From Leucobacter aridicollis (lineage in GTDB: Bacteria; Actinomycetota; Actinomycetes; Actinomycetales; Microbacteriaceae), in the NCBI RefSeq assembly GCF_013409595.1, contig NZ_JACCBD010000001.1, positions 2,728,001 to 2,792,000 of the forward strand: a stretch of DNA of 64,000 nucleotides, read 5' to 3'. The position numbers and the translations under genes were made by a program. Below the pieces are notes generated by a model, which had not been told where the DNA came from, did not search any database, and saw only the letters and a program-made list of their open reading frames with translations. Shown one piece after another: positions 17,112 through 25,595 of this stretch; position 1 is the stretch's first letter; every line of letters starts with the position of its first letter.

Positions 17112-18137
17112 ATGTCGCCAGAAAACTCCCTAGACAACCTGGATCTGCGACTTATCCACGCCGTCAAGCTTGCGCCGCGCGCCGCATGGAGCGCACTCGC
17201 CCCCGTCATCGGCGTCGACGCCGCAACGCTCGCGAGGCGCTGGGCGAAGCTCACCGAGCGCGGGCAGGTCTACGTGACCGGCTACGGCACTCTCGGGACA
17301 CCCTTCACCGTGGCCGTCGCCGAGGTGCAGTGCAAACCGGGGCGCGCGCACGAGGTCGCACGACAGCTCGCACTGGATAGCGAGGCCCTGACGATCAACC
17401 TCACCGCCGGCGCCCGCGACATCCTCGTCACCGTAGCGGTCCCCGATCTGGAAGCGCTCTCGACCTACGTATTGCGCGACATGGGTGGGCTCGGAGACGC
17501 GACGTCGGTTCGCACTACCGTCGTGACGTCAATGATGACCGATGCACGGCCCTGGACCCCACGTGCCCTCTCCCCCGGCGAGCAGGCCAAAGTTGCTGCG
17601 CTCCAGCCGGCCGGGCCTGCAAACGCGCGGCGCCAACCGATCGACGTCGAACGTGCCGTCATCGCGGAACTCAACCACGACGGCCGGGCCGCAGTCGCCT
17701 CGATCGCGCGGCGCACCGGGCTCACCCAGAAGCGAGTGCACGACGCGATCGCAGGGCTGCAGAGCGCCGGCCTGCTGTCGGTGAGGGTCGACGTCGCGCG
17801 CACCCTGACAGCGTGGCCGCACTACGTCTGGTACTCGTTCCGTGTCCCGGCAGAGCGGGCGACCGCGATTGCAGAAGCGCTCACCAAGGTCGAGGAGGTG
17901 AGATCCGTACTGCTCACGCTCGGCGAGAGCAACATCATGATCTCGGCATGGCTGCGCACCCTCGCAGACTCCCAGCGCTTCGAGGTGATGGTATCGACCC
18001 GCATCCCGGATCTCGTGGTGCTCGACCGCTCACTCGTCATCGGGTCCGTGAAGCACTACGGGCACATCCTCACGGGCGCGGGCTTCGCGACGGGACAGAC
18101 GATCCCCCACCGCCTCCCGGAGCCACTGGCGGGCTGA
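17112..18137 (+). CDS. Lrp/AsnC-type regulator with duplicated modules
   Basis: 341 aa, twice the normal Lrp length. It has a winged HTH near residues 8-55 (LDLRLIHAVKLAPRAAW), a ligand-sensing RAM-like domain (AEVQCKPGRAHEVARQ), then a second HTH near 175-225 (VERAVIAELNHDGRAAVASI, TGLTQKRVHDAI) and a second sensing half. This layout is typical of actinobacterial double-Lrp regulators. Divergent from the MFS-M20-PrpD-asparaginase operon, which it most likely controls in response to an amino acid or its derivative. ATG 17112 follows a TATTAT box by 6 nt, so probably leaderless. Confidence 0.85.
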   Translation: MSPENSLDNLDLRLIHAVKLAPRAAWSALAPVIGVDAATLARRWAKLTERGQVYVTGYGTLGTPFTVAVAEVQCKPGRAHEVARQLALDSEALTINLTAGARDILVTVAVPDLEALSTYVLRDMGGLGDATSVRTTVVTSMMTDARPWTPRALSPGEQAKVAALQPAGPANARRQPIDVERAVIAELNHDGRAAVASIARRTGLTQKRVHDAIAGLQSAGLLSVRVDVARTLTAWPHYVWYSFRVPAERATAIAEALTKVEEVRSVLLTLGESNIMISAWLRTLADSQRFEVMVSTRIPDLVVLDRSLVIGSVKHYGHILTGAGFATGQTIPHRLPEPLAG

Positions 18138-18167
18138 GACCGACCAAAGGGGACGGGGCGGGGTTGA

Positions 18168-18192
18168 GCGGGGCCCGGGCGCCGGGCCCCGC
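18168..18192. terminator. Bidirectional GC hairpin between convergent genes
   Basis: 11-bp perfect stem (18168-18178 with 18182-18192) and a 3-nt loop, placed between the stops of the Lrp-type regulator and the glycoside-hydrolase-like gene. Confidence 0.6.
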
Positions 18193-18198
18193 GTGCGG

Positions 18199-19881
18199 CT
18201 ACTGCCCCATGTAGAGACGCTGGTTCGCTCGATCAGCCAGCCAGCTCCAGCGTCGGATCGCCTCACCGGTAACGCCTCGCGCCGCGTCGAGGGCATCATC
18301 GCGAATTGCCCGCAAACGTTCGACGGGAAGTACTTGGTTGGCGTCGAGTTCAGTCATCCTCGCGACAAACACCTCGGCCTCGGCCTCGCCTCCCAAACGT
18401 GGAGCTACGTCTCCGCGCATAAACTCTGCCCACGACAGTGTCGGGTCGAAGCCAAATCGACCGAATGCCAGGTAGCTCAGTTCCGCGGAGACATGGTAGG
18501 GCGACGGCTCACCCCAGACGGTGAGGCCCCGCATCCCAACGTCGGCCGACGTCTTAGCAAGGTCTGCAAACACCGGGGCGTTGAAGGCGTAGCGCTCAGT
18601 ACGCTCATCGCCATTCCACTGGCAAGCAAACTGGCTACGGATAACGTTTGCCTGCGTCGGGAGGTCATGCACATGCTGTGCAGTCAGTTCGTCCTTCGCA
18701 CGCTCCCAATACGCACGATTGAAAGTGTGCTGATAGATCCCGCCCTTAGGCAGCGCCTCCAACGGGGCGTGCGCGGCAGGGTCGAGCAAATTGTCCCACT
18801 GCAACTCGCAGTACACCCAAAGATCGTCTCCGCCCGACCGTGCCGCATCGAACAGCTTGGGGAAGTTGTCTGCCATGTCTGCGTGCGACCAAAACTCTGC
18901 GTCGTTATCCCGCCGGCTCGCCGCTTCGCGTTCGCCCCGCCGAGTGACACATCGGGGGCAACCGCAGACGCCATAGTCTCCACCCTCAATATTGACGCCT
19001 CCCGGCTCGACAGTCTCAACAAGCCACTCGAGAGCGTCGGCCATCCACTGAATGTTCGCCGGCTCGGACGGGCACGCTGTTCGCGTGTAGTCGCTCTGCG
19101 GAAAGTTCAGCGGAAAACTCAGATCTGCGAGTTGGAAACCTACCCCGCGCTCCATGTCGGCTGCCATCTCAGGGTTGTCCCGAAGATAGGTCGCGAGGTT
19201 GTAGCGGTGGTCACCCTCCCAATACACGCCGCCGTAGGCCCCTATCGCGACTCCAGGCAAGATCCGCACGCCACGCTCGCGGGCATAGCGAGTGAGTTCC
19301 TTCGCCGCCTCGACACCGCCGTGGGAGTCCCGGAAGAAGCCGTAAATCACAATCGCTGCGATCTGGTGGCGACTGCAAAAGTCAACCATTCGCTTGTAGT
19401 CCTTGAGAAAACCTCCCGGCGGCTTCCCGTACGGGTTGAAGACTCCAATCTCCTGATGCCCAACCTGGCTGAGCTCCCAGTTCGTGGAATGATCCCAGGT
19501 CCAGAACGTGCGGTAGGCAAGCTTCGGAGTGCGCTCGACCGCGACCACTGGAACGGAGACACCCGCTGGGCCAACGCTGGCGACGCGCTGCACGAGTTCC
19601 TCGACGCCGTAGATCACGCCAGAGTACGGACCTCCGGCCACCCGAATGATGGGGGCGCCTCCCGCAAGCTGCACATCGATGCGCAGTGCCCCTTCGGGCA
19701 TGTCCGCCCGCTCTAGTAGTTCCACGAGGGGCATCGTTTCTGGAACGAGTGCGGGGTCTGGCGCGGGTTGCCACTCCAAGTCCGGCCATTCCTCGGCGAG
19801 GCGCCGCGCTGCGTGGGGGTGTGCATCACCTCCGTATATTGCGATTCTTCCGCTAAGCGTGGCATGACCGTGCTGTGACAT
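18199..19881 (-). CDS. Glycoside-hydrolase-like protein (GH20/GH67/DUF4838-related)
   Basis: 560 aa, no signal peptide, so cytosolic. Residues about 1-110 form an alpha/beta domain like the N-terminal domain of hexosaminidases and alpha-glucuronidases (GGPYSGVIYGVEELVQR). A TIM-barrel part follows with YKRMVDFCSRHQIAAIVIYG, RERGVRILPGVAIG and GGVNIEGGDYGVCGCPRC; the Glu there is a candidate catalytic acid and the CGCPRC cluster is reminiscent of DUF4838 proteins. Start ATG 19881 with GAGGAGA upstream. Divergent from the XRE-cupin regulator and sharing its operator. I infer intracellular cleavage of an imported glycoside; the substrate is unknown. Confidence 0.72.
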   Translation of the reverse strand: MSQHGHATLSGRIAIYGGDAHPHAARRLAEEWPDLEWQPAPDPALVPETMPLVELLERADMPEGALRIDVQLAGGAPIIRVAGGPYSGVIYGVEELVQRVASVGPAGVSVPVVAVERTPKLAYRTFWTWDHSTNWELSQVGHQEIGVFNPYGKPPGGFLKDYKRMVDFCSRHQIAAIVIYGFFRDSHGGVEAAKELTRYARERGVRILPGVAIGAYGGVYWEGDHRYNLATYLRDNPEMAADMERGVGFQLADLSFPLNFPQSDYTRTACPSEPANIQWMADALEWLVETVEPGGVNIEGGDYGVCGCPRCVTRRGEREAASRRDNDAEFWSHADMADNFPKLFDAARSGGDDLWVYCELQWDNLLDPAAHAPLEALPKGGIYQHTFNRAYWERAKDELTAQHVHDLPTQANVIRSQFACQWNGDERTERYAFNAPVFADLAKTSADVGMRGLTVWGEPSPYHVSAELSYLAFGRFGFDPTLSWAEFMRGDVAPRLGGEAEAEVFVARMTELDANQVLPVERLRAIRDDALDAARGVTGEAIRRWSWLADRANQRLYMGQ

Positions 19882-19923
19882 CGTTCAGTTTCTCCTCGTG
19901 CTATGTGTGCGTCATTGCATCGA

Positions 19924-19943
19924 TCGGTAGAGCGAACGATTGA
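19924..19943. promoter_or_regulatory. Operator copy 1 for the XRE-cupin regulator (inferred)
   Basis: TCGGTAGAGCGAACGATTGA is identical, base for base, to 20610-20629. It includes the half-palindrome CGATCG-N6-CGAACG (19921-19938) and lies between the divergent glycoside-hydrolase-like gene and the regulator gene, upstream of a CATAAT -10 box. Confidence 0.7.
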
Positions 19944-19954
19944 TGGTTATGTAC

Positions 19955-19960
19955 CATAAT
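19955..19960 (+). promoter_or_regulatory. -10 box of the XRE-cupin regulator gene
   Basis: CATAAT followed by 7 nt and ATG 19968, which favours this second ATG over the one at 19959 and suggests a leaderless mRNA. The operator copy covers the -35 side. Confidence 0.45.
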
Positions 19961-19967
19961 GCACATT

Positions 19968-20537
19968 ATGAAAGAAAGCCAGCAATCCTCCCCCCTCGCC
20001 GCAAACCTTCGGAAATGGCGGGAGCGCCGCGGAATGAGCGCGTCCGCGCTTGCGCGCGAGGCGGGGATCTCAAAGTCGACCGTCTCAGAGCTTGAACGGG
20101 GAAACGGGAACCCGTCGCTCGACACGCTTTGGTCGATCGCAAAAACCCTGAATGTATCGCTCGGGAGCTTGCTCGCCGACCCTGGGTCGATCGGGGACTC
20201 AGAAATACGCCGACTGACAGACGCGCCGGTTATCGCCCGCGATGGCGACGATTTCGTAGCCCAGCTCATGGCGGGTTGGCACGGAGATGGCGAGGTTGAA
20301 CTCTCTGTCGTCTCGCTCGCCCCAAACGCCTTGCGCAGTTCACGCGGCAACGCCGCCGGAGTGATTGAGCGGGTACTCTGCGCCAGCGGGCTCGTGGAGG
20401 TTGGGCCCGACGGGGCAGGTCACCTCCTCGAACCAGGGGACATGCTCACTTTCAGGGCGGACCAACCACACTTCTACCGCGCCAGGGAGGGCGGAGGGCA
20501 GCTGTTTGTTGTCCAGCAGTACCCCTCCGGAAACTAG
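19968..20537 (+). CDS. XRE-family regulator with cupin domain
   Basis: 189 aa. An XRE helix-turn-helix spans about residues 12-65 (ALAREAGISKSTVSELERG is the core). A C-terminal cupin (about 105-188: GHLLEPGDMLTFRADQPHFY) would bind a small molecule. Such proteins usually repress uptake and catabolic genes until an inducer binds. Two identical 20-nt sites, one in front of this gene and the divergent hydrolase, one just after the ABC-operon promoter, make it the likely local repressor and autoregulator. Start chosen at ATG 19968; ATG 19959 would add three residues. Confidence 0.88.
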   Translation: MKESQQSSPLAANLRKWRERRGMSASALAREAGISKSTVSELERGNGNPSLDTLWSIAKTLNVSLGSLLADPGSIGDSEIRRLTDAPVIARDGDDFVAQLMAGWHGDGEVELSVVSLAPNALRSSRGNAAGVIERVLCASGLVEVGPDGAGHLLEPGDMLTFRADQPHFYRAREGGGQLFVVQQYPSGN

Positions 20538-20571
20538 CCAAGCTCGGCTCGGAGAAATTCTTTGTGAGGGC

Positions 20572-20600
20572 TTGCGCGCCAAAACTGTGTCCAATATAGT
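20572..20600 (+). promoter_or_regulatory. Promoter of the ABC-transporter operon
   Basis: TTGCGC (20572-20577), a 17-nt spacer, and TATAGT (20595-20600). The operator copy at 20607-20629 begins right at the expected transcription start, a typical repression geometry. Confidence 0.6.
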
Positions 20601-20606
20601 GATAAA

Positions 20607-20629
20607 CGTTCGGTAGAGCGAACGATTGA
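20607..20629. promoter_or_regulatory. Operator copy 2 for the XRE-cupin regulator (inferred)
   Basis: Perfect palindrome CGTTCG-N6-CGAACG at 20607-20624; positions 20610-20629 repeat the 20 nt found at 19924-19943 without a mismatch. It lies just downstream of the ABC-operon promoter. Confidence 0.72.
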
Positions 20630-20666
20630 ACTCTCACTAAACTTCCTGCTGTCATTGGAGACACAA

Positions 20667-21458
20667 ATGGATGCGGAACCCACCCCAACGACGAGGCAGC
20701 CGCAGGCGCCGGTCATCGAAACCCGCGGGATCACGAAAAGCTTCGGCCACGTCCGAGCGCTTCAAGGTGCCTCGCTCCAGGCCTATGCGGGAGAAGTTCT
20801 CGCACTGATTGGCGATAACGGAGCGGGCAAGTCAACGTTGTCGAACGTCATCGCGGGCGTACACGCGCCCGACGAAGGCGAGATTATCCTCAACGGCAAG
20901 GAGATCTCTGTCGCCTCAGTTCGCGCCGCCCGCGAAGTCGGGATCGAGATCGTCTACCAGGATCTCGCACAGGCACCCGACCTCACCGTGGTGCAGAACT
21001 TCTTCTTCGGCCGCGAACTCCTCAAGCCTGGCCTTGGCCGGCTGATCGGACATGTCGACGAATCAGCAATGCGCGACCGTACCAAGGAGGCCATGAGCCT
21101 TCTCGGGGCCAGGGTCCCCTCTCTGACTGCTCCGGTGAGCGCCCTGTCCGGAGGACAGCGGCAGGCCATCGCCGTCGCACGCGCGGTCATGTGGGCTAAG
21201 GCAGCGATTCTGATGGACGAGCCCACAGCAGCGCTCGGGCCCAAGCAAACAGCCATGGTGTACGACGCAGTTCGTGCAGCGGCCGACCGCGACCTCGCAG
21301 TCATTCTTGTCTCGCACGACATTCCAAAGATGCTTGAGTTCGCAGACAGGATCGCGATCATGCGGCATGGCCGTGTGGTCGCGCAAATGCCGACTGCCGG
21401 CCTCGAACTCGTCGACGTTCTCACGACCATGCTGTCTGCCAAGGAGGAAGCCGCGTGA
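20667..21458 (+). CDS. Sugar ABC transporter, single-domain ATPase
   Basis: 263 aa. Walker A GDNGAGKST (residues 49-57), signature LSGGQRQ, Walker B ILMDEPTAAL and switch region VILVSH are all present. It resembles the N-terminal half of RbsA/XylG-type ATPases, which are usually double; here a single domain must dimerise. Start at ATG 20667 with TTGGAG 6 nt upstream; a TTG at 20655 is in frame but overlaps that site. It opens the operon under the TTGCGC/TATAGT promoter and overlaps the permease by GTGA. Confidence 0.92.
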   Translation: MDAEPTPTTRQPQAPVIETRGITKSFGHVRALQGASLQAYAGEVLALIGDNGAGKSTLSNVIAGVHAPDEGEIILNGKEISVASVRAAREVGIEIVYQDLAQAPDLTVVQNFFFGRELLKPGLGRLIGHVDESAMRDRTKEAMSLLGARVPSLTAPVSALSGGQRQAIAVARAVMWAKAAILMDEPTAALGPKQTAMVYDAVRAAADRDLAVILVSHDIPKMLEFADRIAIMRHGRVVAQMPTAGLELVDVLTTMLSAKEEAA

Positions 21459-22534
21459 ACCAGTCAACTGCCGTACGTACCCCGAGCACCGAATCGGTCA
21501 CGACACCGCCATCGTTTGACAGCAGCGAGCCCAGCGCCGCGCGGCGACTGCTGACCTCGACAGCCTTCCTCATCGCGGTCGTCGTCGTCGCACTGATCCT
21601 GCTGTTCGGCCTACTCTCACCGAATGGTGTCTTTCTCGGGCCCGCAAACTTCCGCAACCTCGCCCTCGACTCTGCCCAGTTGATCCTGCTGGCCGTAGGA
21701 ATGACGTTCCTCGTGGGCGCTGGCGAACTCGATCTCTCAATCGGCGCGAACGTTATCCTCTCCTCAGTGGTCGCGGCGAAGGTGATCACCTGGCTTGGTG
21801 GCTCACCCGAGGCGGTGCTCGCGGGCGAGTACACAAACGCGCTCCTGGCGGTCCTTGCGGGTGTTGCCGCGGCGATTGGCACCGGGTTGCTCTTCGGGTT
21901 CATCAATGCCCTGCTCGTGAACACCCTTCGCGTGAACTCATTTATCGTCACGCTCGCCATGATGAGCGTCGGCAGCGGACTTGCGTACATCGTTACGAAC
22001 GGCGTTAACGTAAGCTCGCTGCCGCGCGAGATGCAGAAGGGCTTCGGCTCCGCCGACTTCATCGGCATTATCCCTATCCCCGCGCTCCTCGCACTCGTCG
22101 TTGGCGCGATCGCGTGGTACACAATGACGAAGCTGCGATTCGGCGCCCACACGCTCGGAATGGGTTCGTCGCTGCGCGCCGCGGAACGCGCGGGCGTGAA
22201 CGTGCGCCGGCAGCGGATCAAGCTGTTTCTCATCATGGGCGGGATCTGTGGCCTCGTCGGTTTTATCGACATCGCGAGGTTCCTCACCACCAACATTCAA
22301 GGCCATCAGGGCGACGCTCTCGCCGCTATCGCTGCGGTCGTCATCGGCGGCACAAGCCTCTTCGGTGGTCGCGCGTCAGTCCCCGGCTCGATGATCGCCG
22401 CGATCATCCCCGCCGTGCTCATTAACGGCCTCGTGATCCTGCGGGTCGGTTCGTTCTACCAGCTCGTCGTCACTGGCGCGATCCTCCTCATCGCCGTTGG
22501 TATCGACCAGCGCCGTCGCGCCCAACAGAAGTAG
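21455..22534 (+). CDS. Sugar ABC transporter permease (RbsC/XylH family)
   Basis: 359 aa with about 8-10 hydrophobic helices. The family core GAGELDLSIGANVILSSV is present, as is the cytosolic ATPase-contact region ERAGVNVRRQRIKLFLIMGG. GTG start 21455 overlaps the ATPase stop (GTGA), with AAGGAGGA just upstream. It forms the membrane channel with the preceding ATPase and the following lipoprotein for import of a monosaccharide-like solute. Confidence 0.92.
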   Translation: MNQSTAVRTPSTESVTTPPSFDSSEPSAARRLLTSTAFLIAVVVVALILLFGLLSPNGVFLGPANFRNLALDSAQLILLAVGMTFLVGAGELDLSIGANVILSSVVAAKVITWLGGSPEAVLAGEYTNALLAVLAGVAAAIGTGLLFGFINALLVNTLRVNSFIVTLAMMSVGSGLAYIVTNGVNVSSLPREMQKGFGSADFIGIIPIPALLALVVGAIAWYTMTKLRFGAHTLGMGSSLRAAERAGVNVRRQRIKLFLIMGGICGLVGFIDIARFLTTNIQGHQGDALAAIAAVVIGGTSLFGGRASVPGSMIAAIIPAVLINGLVILRVGSFYQLVVTGAILLIAVGIDQRRRAQQK

Positions 22535-22649
22535 ACATGTCCCGAGGTACCGGGTCGGCGCACTGCCGTCCGGCCGCATCGGCGCACCCAAACGCAGTAC
22601 CCGCAGGAACCCTGCACCCCACACATCACACACATCCAATGGAGGAACC

Positions 22650-23657
22650 GTGTCTAGATTCATCAGCCGCCTTGGCAAGAGCGGAGCCGTCGCCGGCGCC
22701 GCAACACTCGCTCTCATCCTGAGTTCCTGCGCGACGACGCCCTCGGAGGGCGGCGCTGACTCTCCCAGTGAAGAACCCACGATCGCCTTCGTCGCCGCCC
22801 AAATGACAGCGACCTACTTCCAGGTGATGCAGTGCGGCGCAAAAGCCGCAGCCGAAGAGAACGGCGTTCGCCTCGACTGGCAAGGCGACCCGAACTGGGA
22901 CTTGAAGACCCAAACCCCGCTAATCAATGCCGCAGTTCAGACCAAGCCCGCCGGCCTCGTACTCGTGCCGACAGATCCCGTGGGCCTCATCGAAACAGTG
23001 GAGAACATCTCGGCCGACGGGGTGCCCGTACTGACCGTCGACGGAAGTCTCGACGAACCAGCGGAGTTGCAGAATATCCGCACCGACAATCTGAGCGCCG
23101 GCGCACTCGCAGCAGACGCGCTCGCCAAGGCAGTTGGAGAGCAGGGGACGGTGCTCGTCATCGCTTCCTTCCCGGGAGTGGCTGCGAATGCCGAACGTGT
23201 CGACGGCTTCACCGAACGGATGGCAGAGGCCTACCCCGACATCACGGTGCTTCCCACAGAGTACTCAGACGCAGACCAGAGCAAGGCTGCACAGAAAGCA
23301 GCCGCGGCAATCGCCAACCCGGATTTGAAGGGTATCTACACAACGCTGGCACCCGCATCAGCCGGCGCTTCAGCCGCGATCCAGGCCGCAAACAAGACAG
23401 GAGAAGTCAAGCTTGTGGCGTATGACGCTGATCCCGCACAGGTCGCAGACCTCAAGGCAGGCGTCTACGACGCCCTGGTCGCGCAAGACCCATATGGGCT
23501 CGGATACGACTCGGTTGACCGACTCGCGAAGATCGCTCAGGGCGAGCTTGATCCGGAATCACTTGAGTATCAAGAGTATGTCAGCGCGTTCATTATCGAC
23601 CGCGACAATGCCGACACCGAAGAGGCACAGCGCTTCATCTATAAGCCGAGCTGCTAA
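22650..23657 (+). CDS. Sugar ABC transporter substrate-binding lipoprotein
   Basis: 335 aa. A lipoprotein signal peptide (SRFISRLGKSG then a hydrophobic core) ends in lipobox ILSSC with Cys27 as the anchored residue. The mature part is a periplasmic-binding protein type I fold (FVAAQMTATYFQVMQCGAKA, LVPTDPVGLIETVENI) related to ribose/galactose binders. GTG 22650 is chosen because GGAGGA precedes it; longer frames lack a site and would bury the signal peptide. A 115-nt gap separates it from the permease and a strong hairpin follows, which should favour high expression of this component. Confidence 0.93.
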   Translation: MSRFISRLGKSGAVAGAATLALILSSCATTPSEGGADSPSEEPTIAFVAAQMTATYFQVMQCGAKAAAEENGVRLDWQGDPNWDLKTQTPLINAAVQTKPAGLVLVPTDPVGLIETVENISADGVPVLTVDGSLDEPAELQNIRTDNLSAGALAADALAKAVGEQGTVLVIASFPGVAANAERVDGFTERMAEAYPDITVLPTEYSDADQSKAAQKAAAAIANPDLKGIYTTLAPASAGASAAIQAANKTGEVKLVAYDADPAQVADLKAGVYDALVAQDPYGLGYDSVDRLAKIAQGELDPESLEYQEYVSAFIIDRDNADTEEAQRFIYKPSC

Positions 23658-23662
23658 CTGAG

Positions 23663-23693
23663 CTGTCCGGCGCCGCGCGTCGGCGCCGGACAG
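23663..23693 (+). terminator. Hairpin after the binding-protein gene
   Basis: 13-bp perfect stem (23663-23675 with 23681-23693), 5-nt loop, 6 nt past the stop. Probably a partial terminator or 3' stabiliser inside the operon, because no clear new promoter precedes the next gene 35 nt on. Confidence 0.6.
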
Positions 23694-23727
23694 TGCCTCG
23701 TCACACCTCACGAACGGATATCTCTCT

Positions 23728-24768
23728 ATGACGCCCAGCCTACGATCGCAGAAGGATGACTCAGTCGTCAGTGGGGCGCGGAAAGATCGCGTGCGCATTG
23801 CCGTCGTAGGGTCCGGCCCGTTTGGGGCGCTTCACGCGGAGACGCTCATGCGCAACTCCGACGTCGAACTCGTCGCAATCGTCAATCACGACGTGCTTCG
23901 AGCTCGGACTCTCGCCGACAAGCTCGGTGTCAAAGCCGCGTACGAGTCGGTTGAGAAACTTCTTGACGCCACGAACGTCGACGGGATCACGGTCGCCACC
24001 GCGAATGCCCACCACGTCGCGCCAAGCATCGCTGCCCTCCAGGCAGGCGTAAGTGTGCTGCTCGAGAAACCAGTTGCCCCGACAACAGCAGCAGCGGAGC
24101 AGTTACTCGCGGCTGAGCGGGCGAGCACCGGCTTTGTGTTCCCAGCACATCTTCTTCGCTTCGCCGCCCCCTATCAAGAGCTCAAGCACCGCATCGAGCT
24201 CGGCGACGTTGGTACTCCACGAGCGTTCTCGTTTCGGCGGCATCGCAACGTTGACCACGACACGAGATTCTCTGATACGCACCCGGTCCTCATGACGATG
24301 ATCCACGACATCGACCTCGCACTCTGGTGCGATGGAGCGCAGCCTGTCAACGTGACCGCGCGCGAAGTACATGTGGCCGGCCGCTCGCAGCCGACCGTGG
24401 TGTGGGCGGAAGTGGAGACCAGTTCCGGATCGCTCTGGTCGTTCCAGGTCTCGTGGTCTTTGGGAGGTGCACAAGACACAACCTCGCTTCCGGATGCGCT
24501 CGAGATTGTTGGGGAAGATGGCACGCTGTCACTCAGGCTGGATCCCCGCGTCTACGCGCACTCCGCGACCAGCACCACCGTCGACGACGTACTCACCCCC
24601 TCCGCCGCCCATGGAGCAATGGAACAAGAACTGCGCGACTTTGCCGACGCTGTTCGCCACGGACGGCCGCCAACTGCGGTGACTCTCGAGGAGGCTGTGG
24701 CAGGGCTCCATCTCGCGGACCGAATCATCATGGCCGCAGCTACTGGCGAAGCGACCGAGGCCCGATAG
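23728..24768 (+). CDS. Gfo/Idh/MocA-family oxidoreductase
   Basis: 346 aa NAD(P)-dependent dehydrogenase. The Rossmann motif VGSGPFG is at about 27-33 and the catalytic-Lys motif EKP follows VSVLL near residue 110. Family members oxidise or reduce sugars, inositols and sugar acids, often at C1 or C3. It is co-directional with the sugar transporter and upstream of an amidohydrolase of the lactonase-like group, so oxidation of the imported sugar to a lactone is my inference. The ~20-residue N-terminal extension is unusual and no strong ribosome site precedes ATG 23728; a GTG start nearer RIAVVG is possible. Its TAG overlaps the next GTG by one base. Confidence 0.88.
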   Translation: MTPSLRSQKDDSVVSGARKDRVRIAVVGSGPFGALHAETLMRNSDVELVAIVNHDVLRARTLADKLGVKAAYESVEKLLDATNVDGITVATANAHHVAPSIAALQAGVSVLLEKPVAPTTAAAEQLLAAERASTGFVFPAHLLRFAAPYQELKHRIELGDVGTPRAFSFRRHRNVDHDTRFSDTHPVLMTMIHDIDLALWCDGAQPVNVTAREVHVAGRSQPTVVWAEVETSSGSLWSFQVSWSLGGAQDTTSLPDALEIVGEDGTLSLRLDPRVYAHSATSTTVDDVLTPSAAHGAMEQELRDFADAVRHGRPPTAVTLEEAVAGLHLADRIIMAAATGEATEAR

Positions 24769-25595
24769 TGTCCGAGACGCGTGCCACCCGGGCGGACAGT
24801 CACATCCACCTATTTCAACACGGGTTCTCCACCGCCGAGGATCCGGGCGCTGAGCTCGCAACGTACCTCTCGCTTCGCGAGCGCTACGGGATCGACGAGG
24901 CGCTCGTCGTCGGGTACGAGGGGCACCCACAGTTCGCAGGGAACAACGAGTACATACTCGCTCTTGCTATGACGCACTCGTGGATACACCCAACGCTCTT
25001 CCTCGACCCGCAGCGTCCCCCCACGCCGAGCGAGATTGAATCCGACCGCGCCAGAGGCGCTGTCGGATACTCGCTCTACCTCGGCGCGGATCCGGAACTC
25101 ACTGCAGCAATTCCGCGGGAGACTTGGGACGCTCTCTCCCACACCCGCTCCATCCTGAGCGTGAACGCTACGCCCGAAGCAGTCTCCGGCGCCGAGCCAC
25201 GATTCCGCGATGCAGACGGAGCGTGTGTACTCCTGAGCCACCTCGGGCTTCCCGGTGACCTCGCCCAAGCCTCCGCATCGGAAATCCAGCAGCGGATCGC
25301 CCCGATCTCGCGGCTCGCTGATGCCCCAAACGTCTCGGTCAAGCTGTCCGGCCTGTATGCCACCGATCCGGACTTCCCGCACGCCGCTGGGACGCACATC
25401 GCGCGCGAGCTCATAGCGGCCTTTGGCCCGCGGCGAACCCTCTGGGGGTCCGACTATGCCCCAGGTCTCAGCGTTCTCTCTGAGCCAGAGCTATTCGCTC
25501 TGCCCGGCCCAATTCGTGATGACCTCACCGAGGATGAGCTTGAATCCGTTCTCGGCGGCGCACTCAGGGCAGTCCTCGCGGGGGCACGCACATGA
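24768..25595 (+). CDS. Amidohydrolase-2 family hydrolase (possible sugar lactonase)
   Basis: 275 aa TIM-barrel metallohydrolase. Metal ligands: HIH at 12-14 (SHIHLF), a conserved His in LLSHLGLPGD and the Asp of GSDYAPG near 233-239. It resembles the COG3618 group, which includes L-fuconolactone and L-rhamnonolactone hydrolases. GTG 24768 is the start because it overlaps the dehydrogenase stop (TAGTG). Placed between a sugar dehydrogenase and a RhaM-like mutarotase, lactone hydrolysis fits; amide or imide hydrolysis is the alternative. Confidence 0.82.
   Translation: MSETRATRADSHIHLFQHGFSTAEDPGAELATYLSLRERYGIDEALVVGYEGHPQFAGNNEYILALAMTHSWIHPTLFLDPQRPPTPSEIESDRARGAVGYSLYLGADPELTAAIPRETWDALSHTRSILSVNATPEAVSGAEPRFRDADGACVLLSHLGLPGDLAQASASEIQQRIAPISRLADAPNVSVKLSGLYATDPDFPHAAGTHIARELIAAFGPRRTLWGSDYAPGLSVLSEPELFALPGPIRDDLTEDELESVLGGALRAVLAGART

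Noticed and set aside
24327..24767. N-terminal extension of the amidohydrolase
   Set aside because: It overlaps the dehydrogenase gene out of frame and carries no family sequence; the TAGTG overlap fixes the start.
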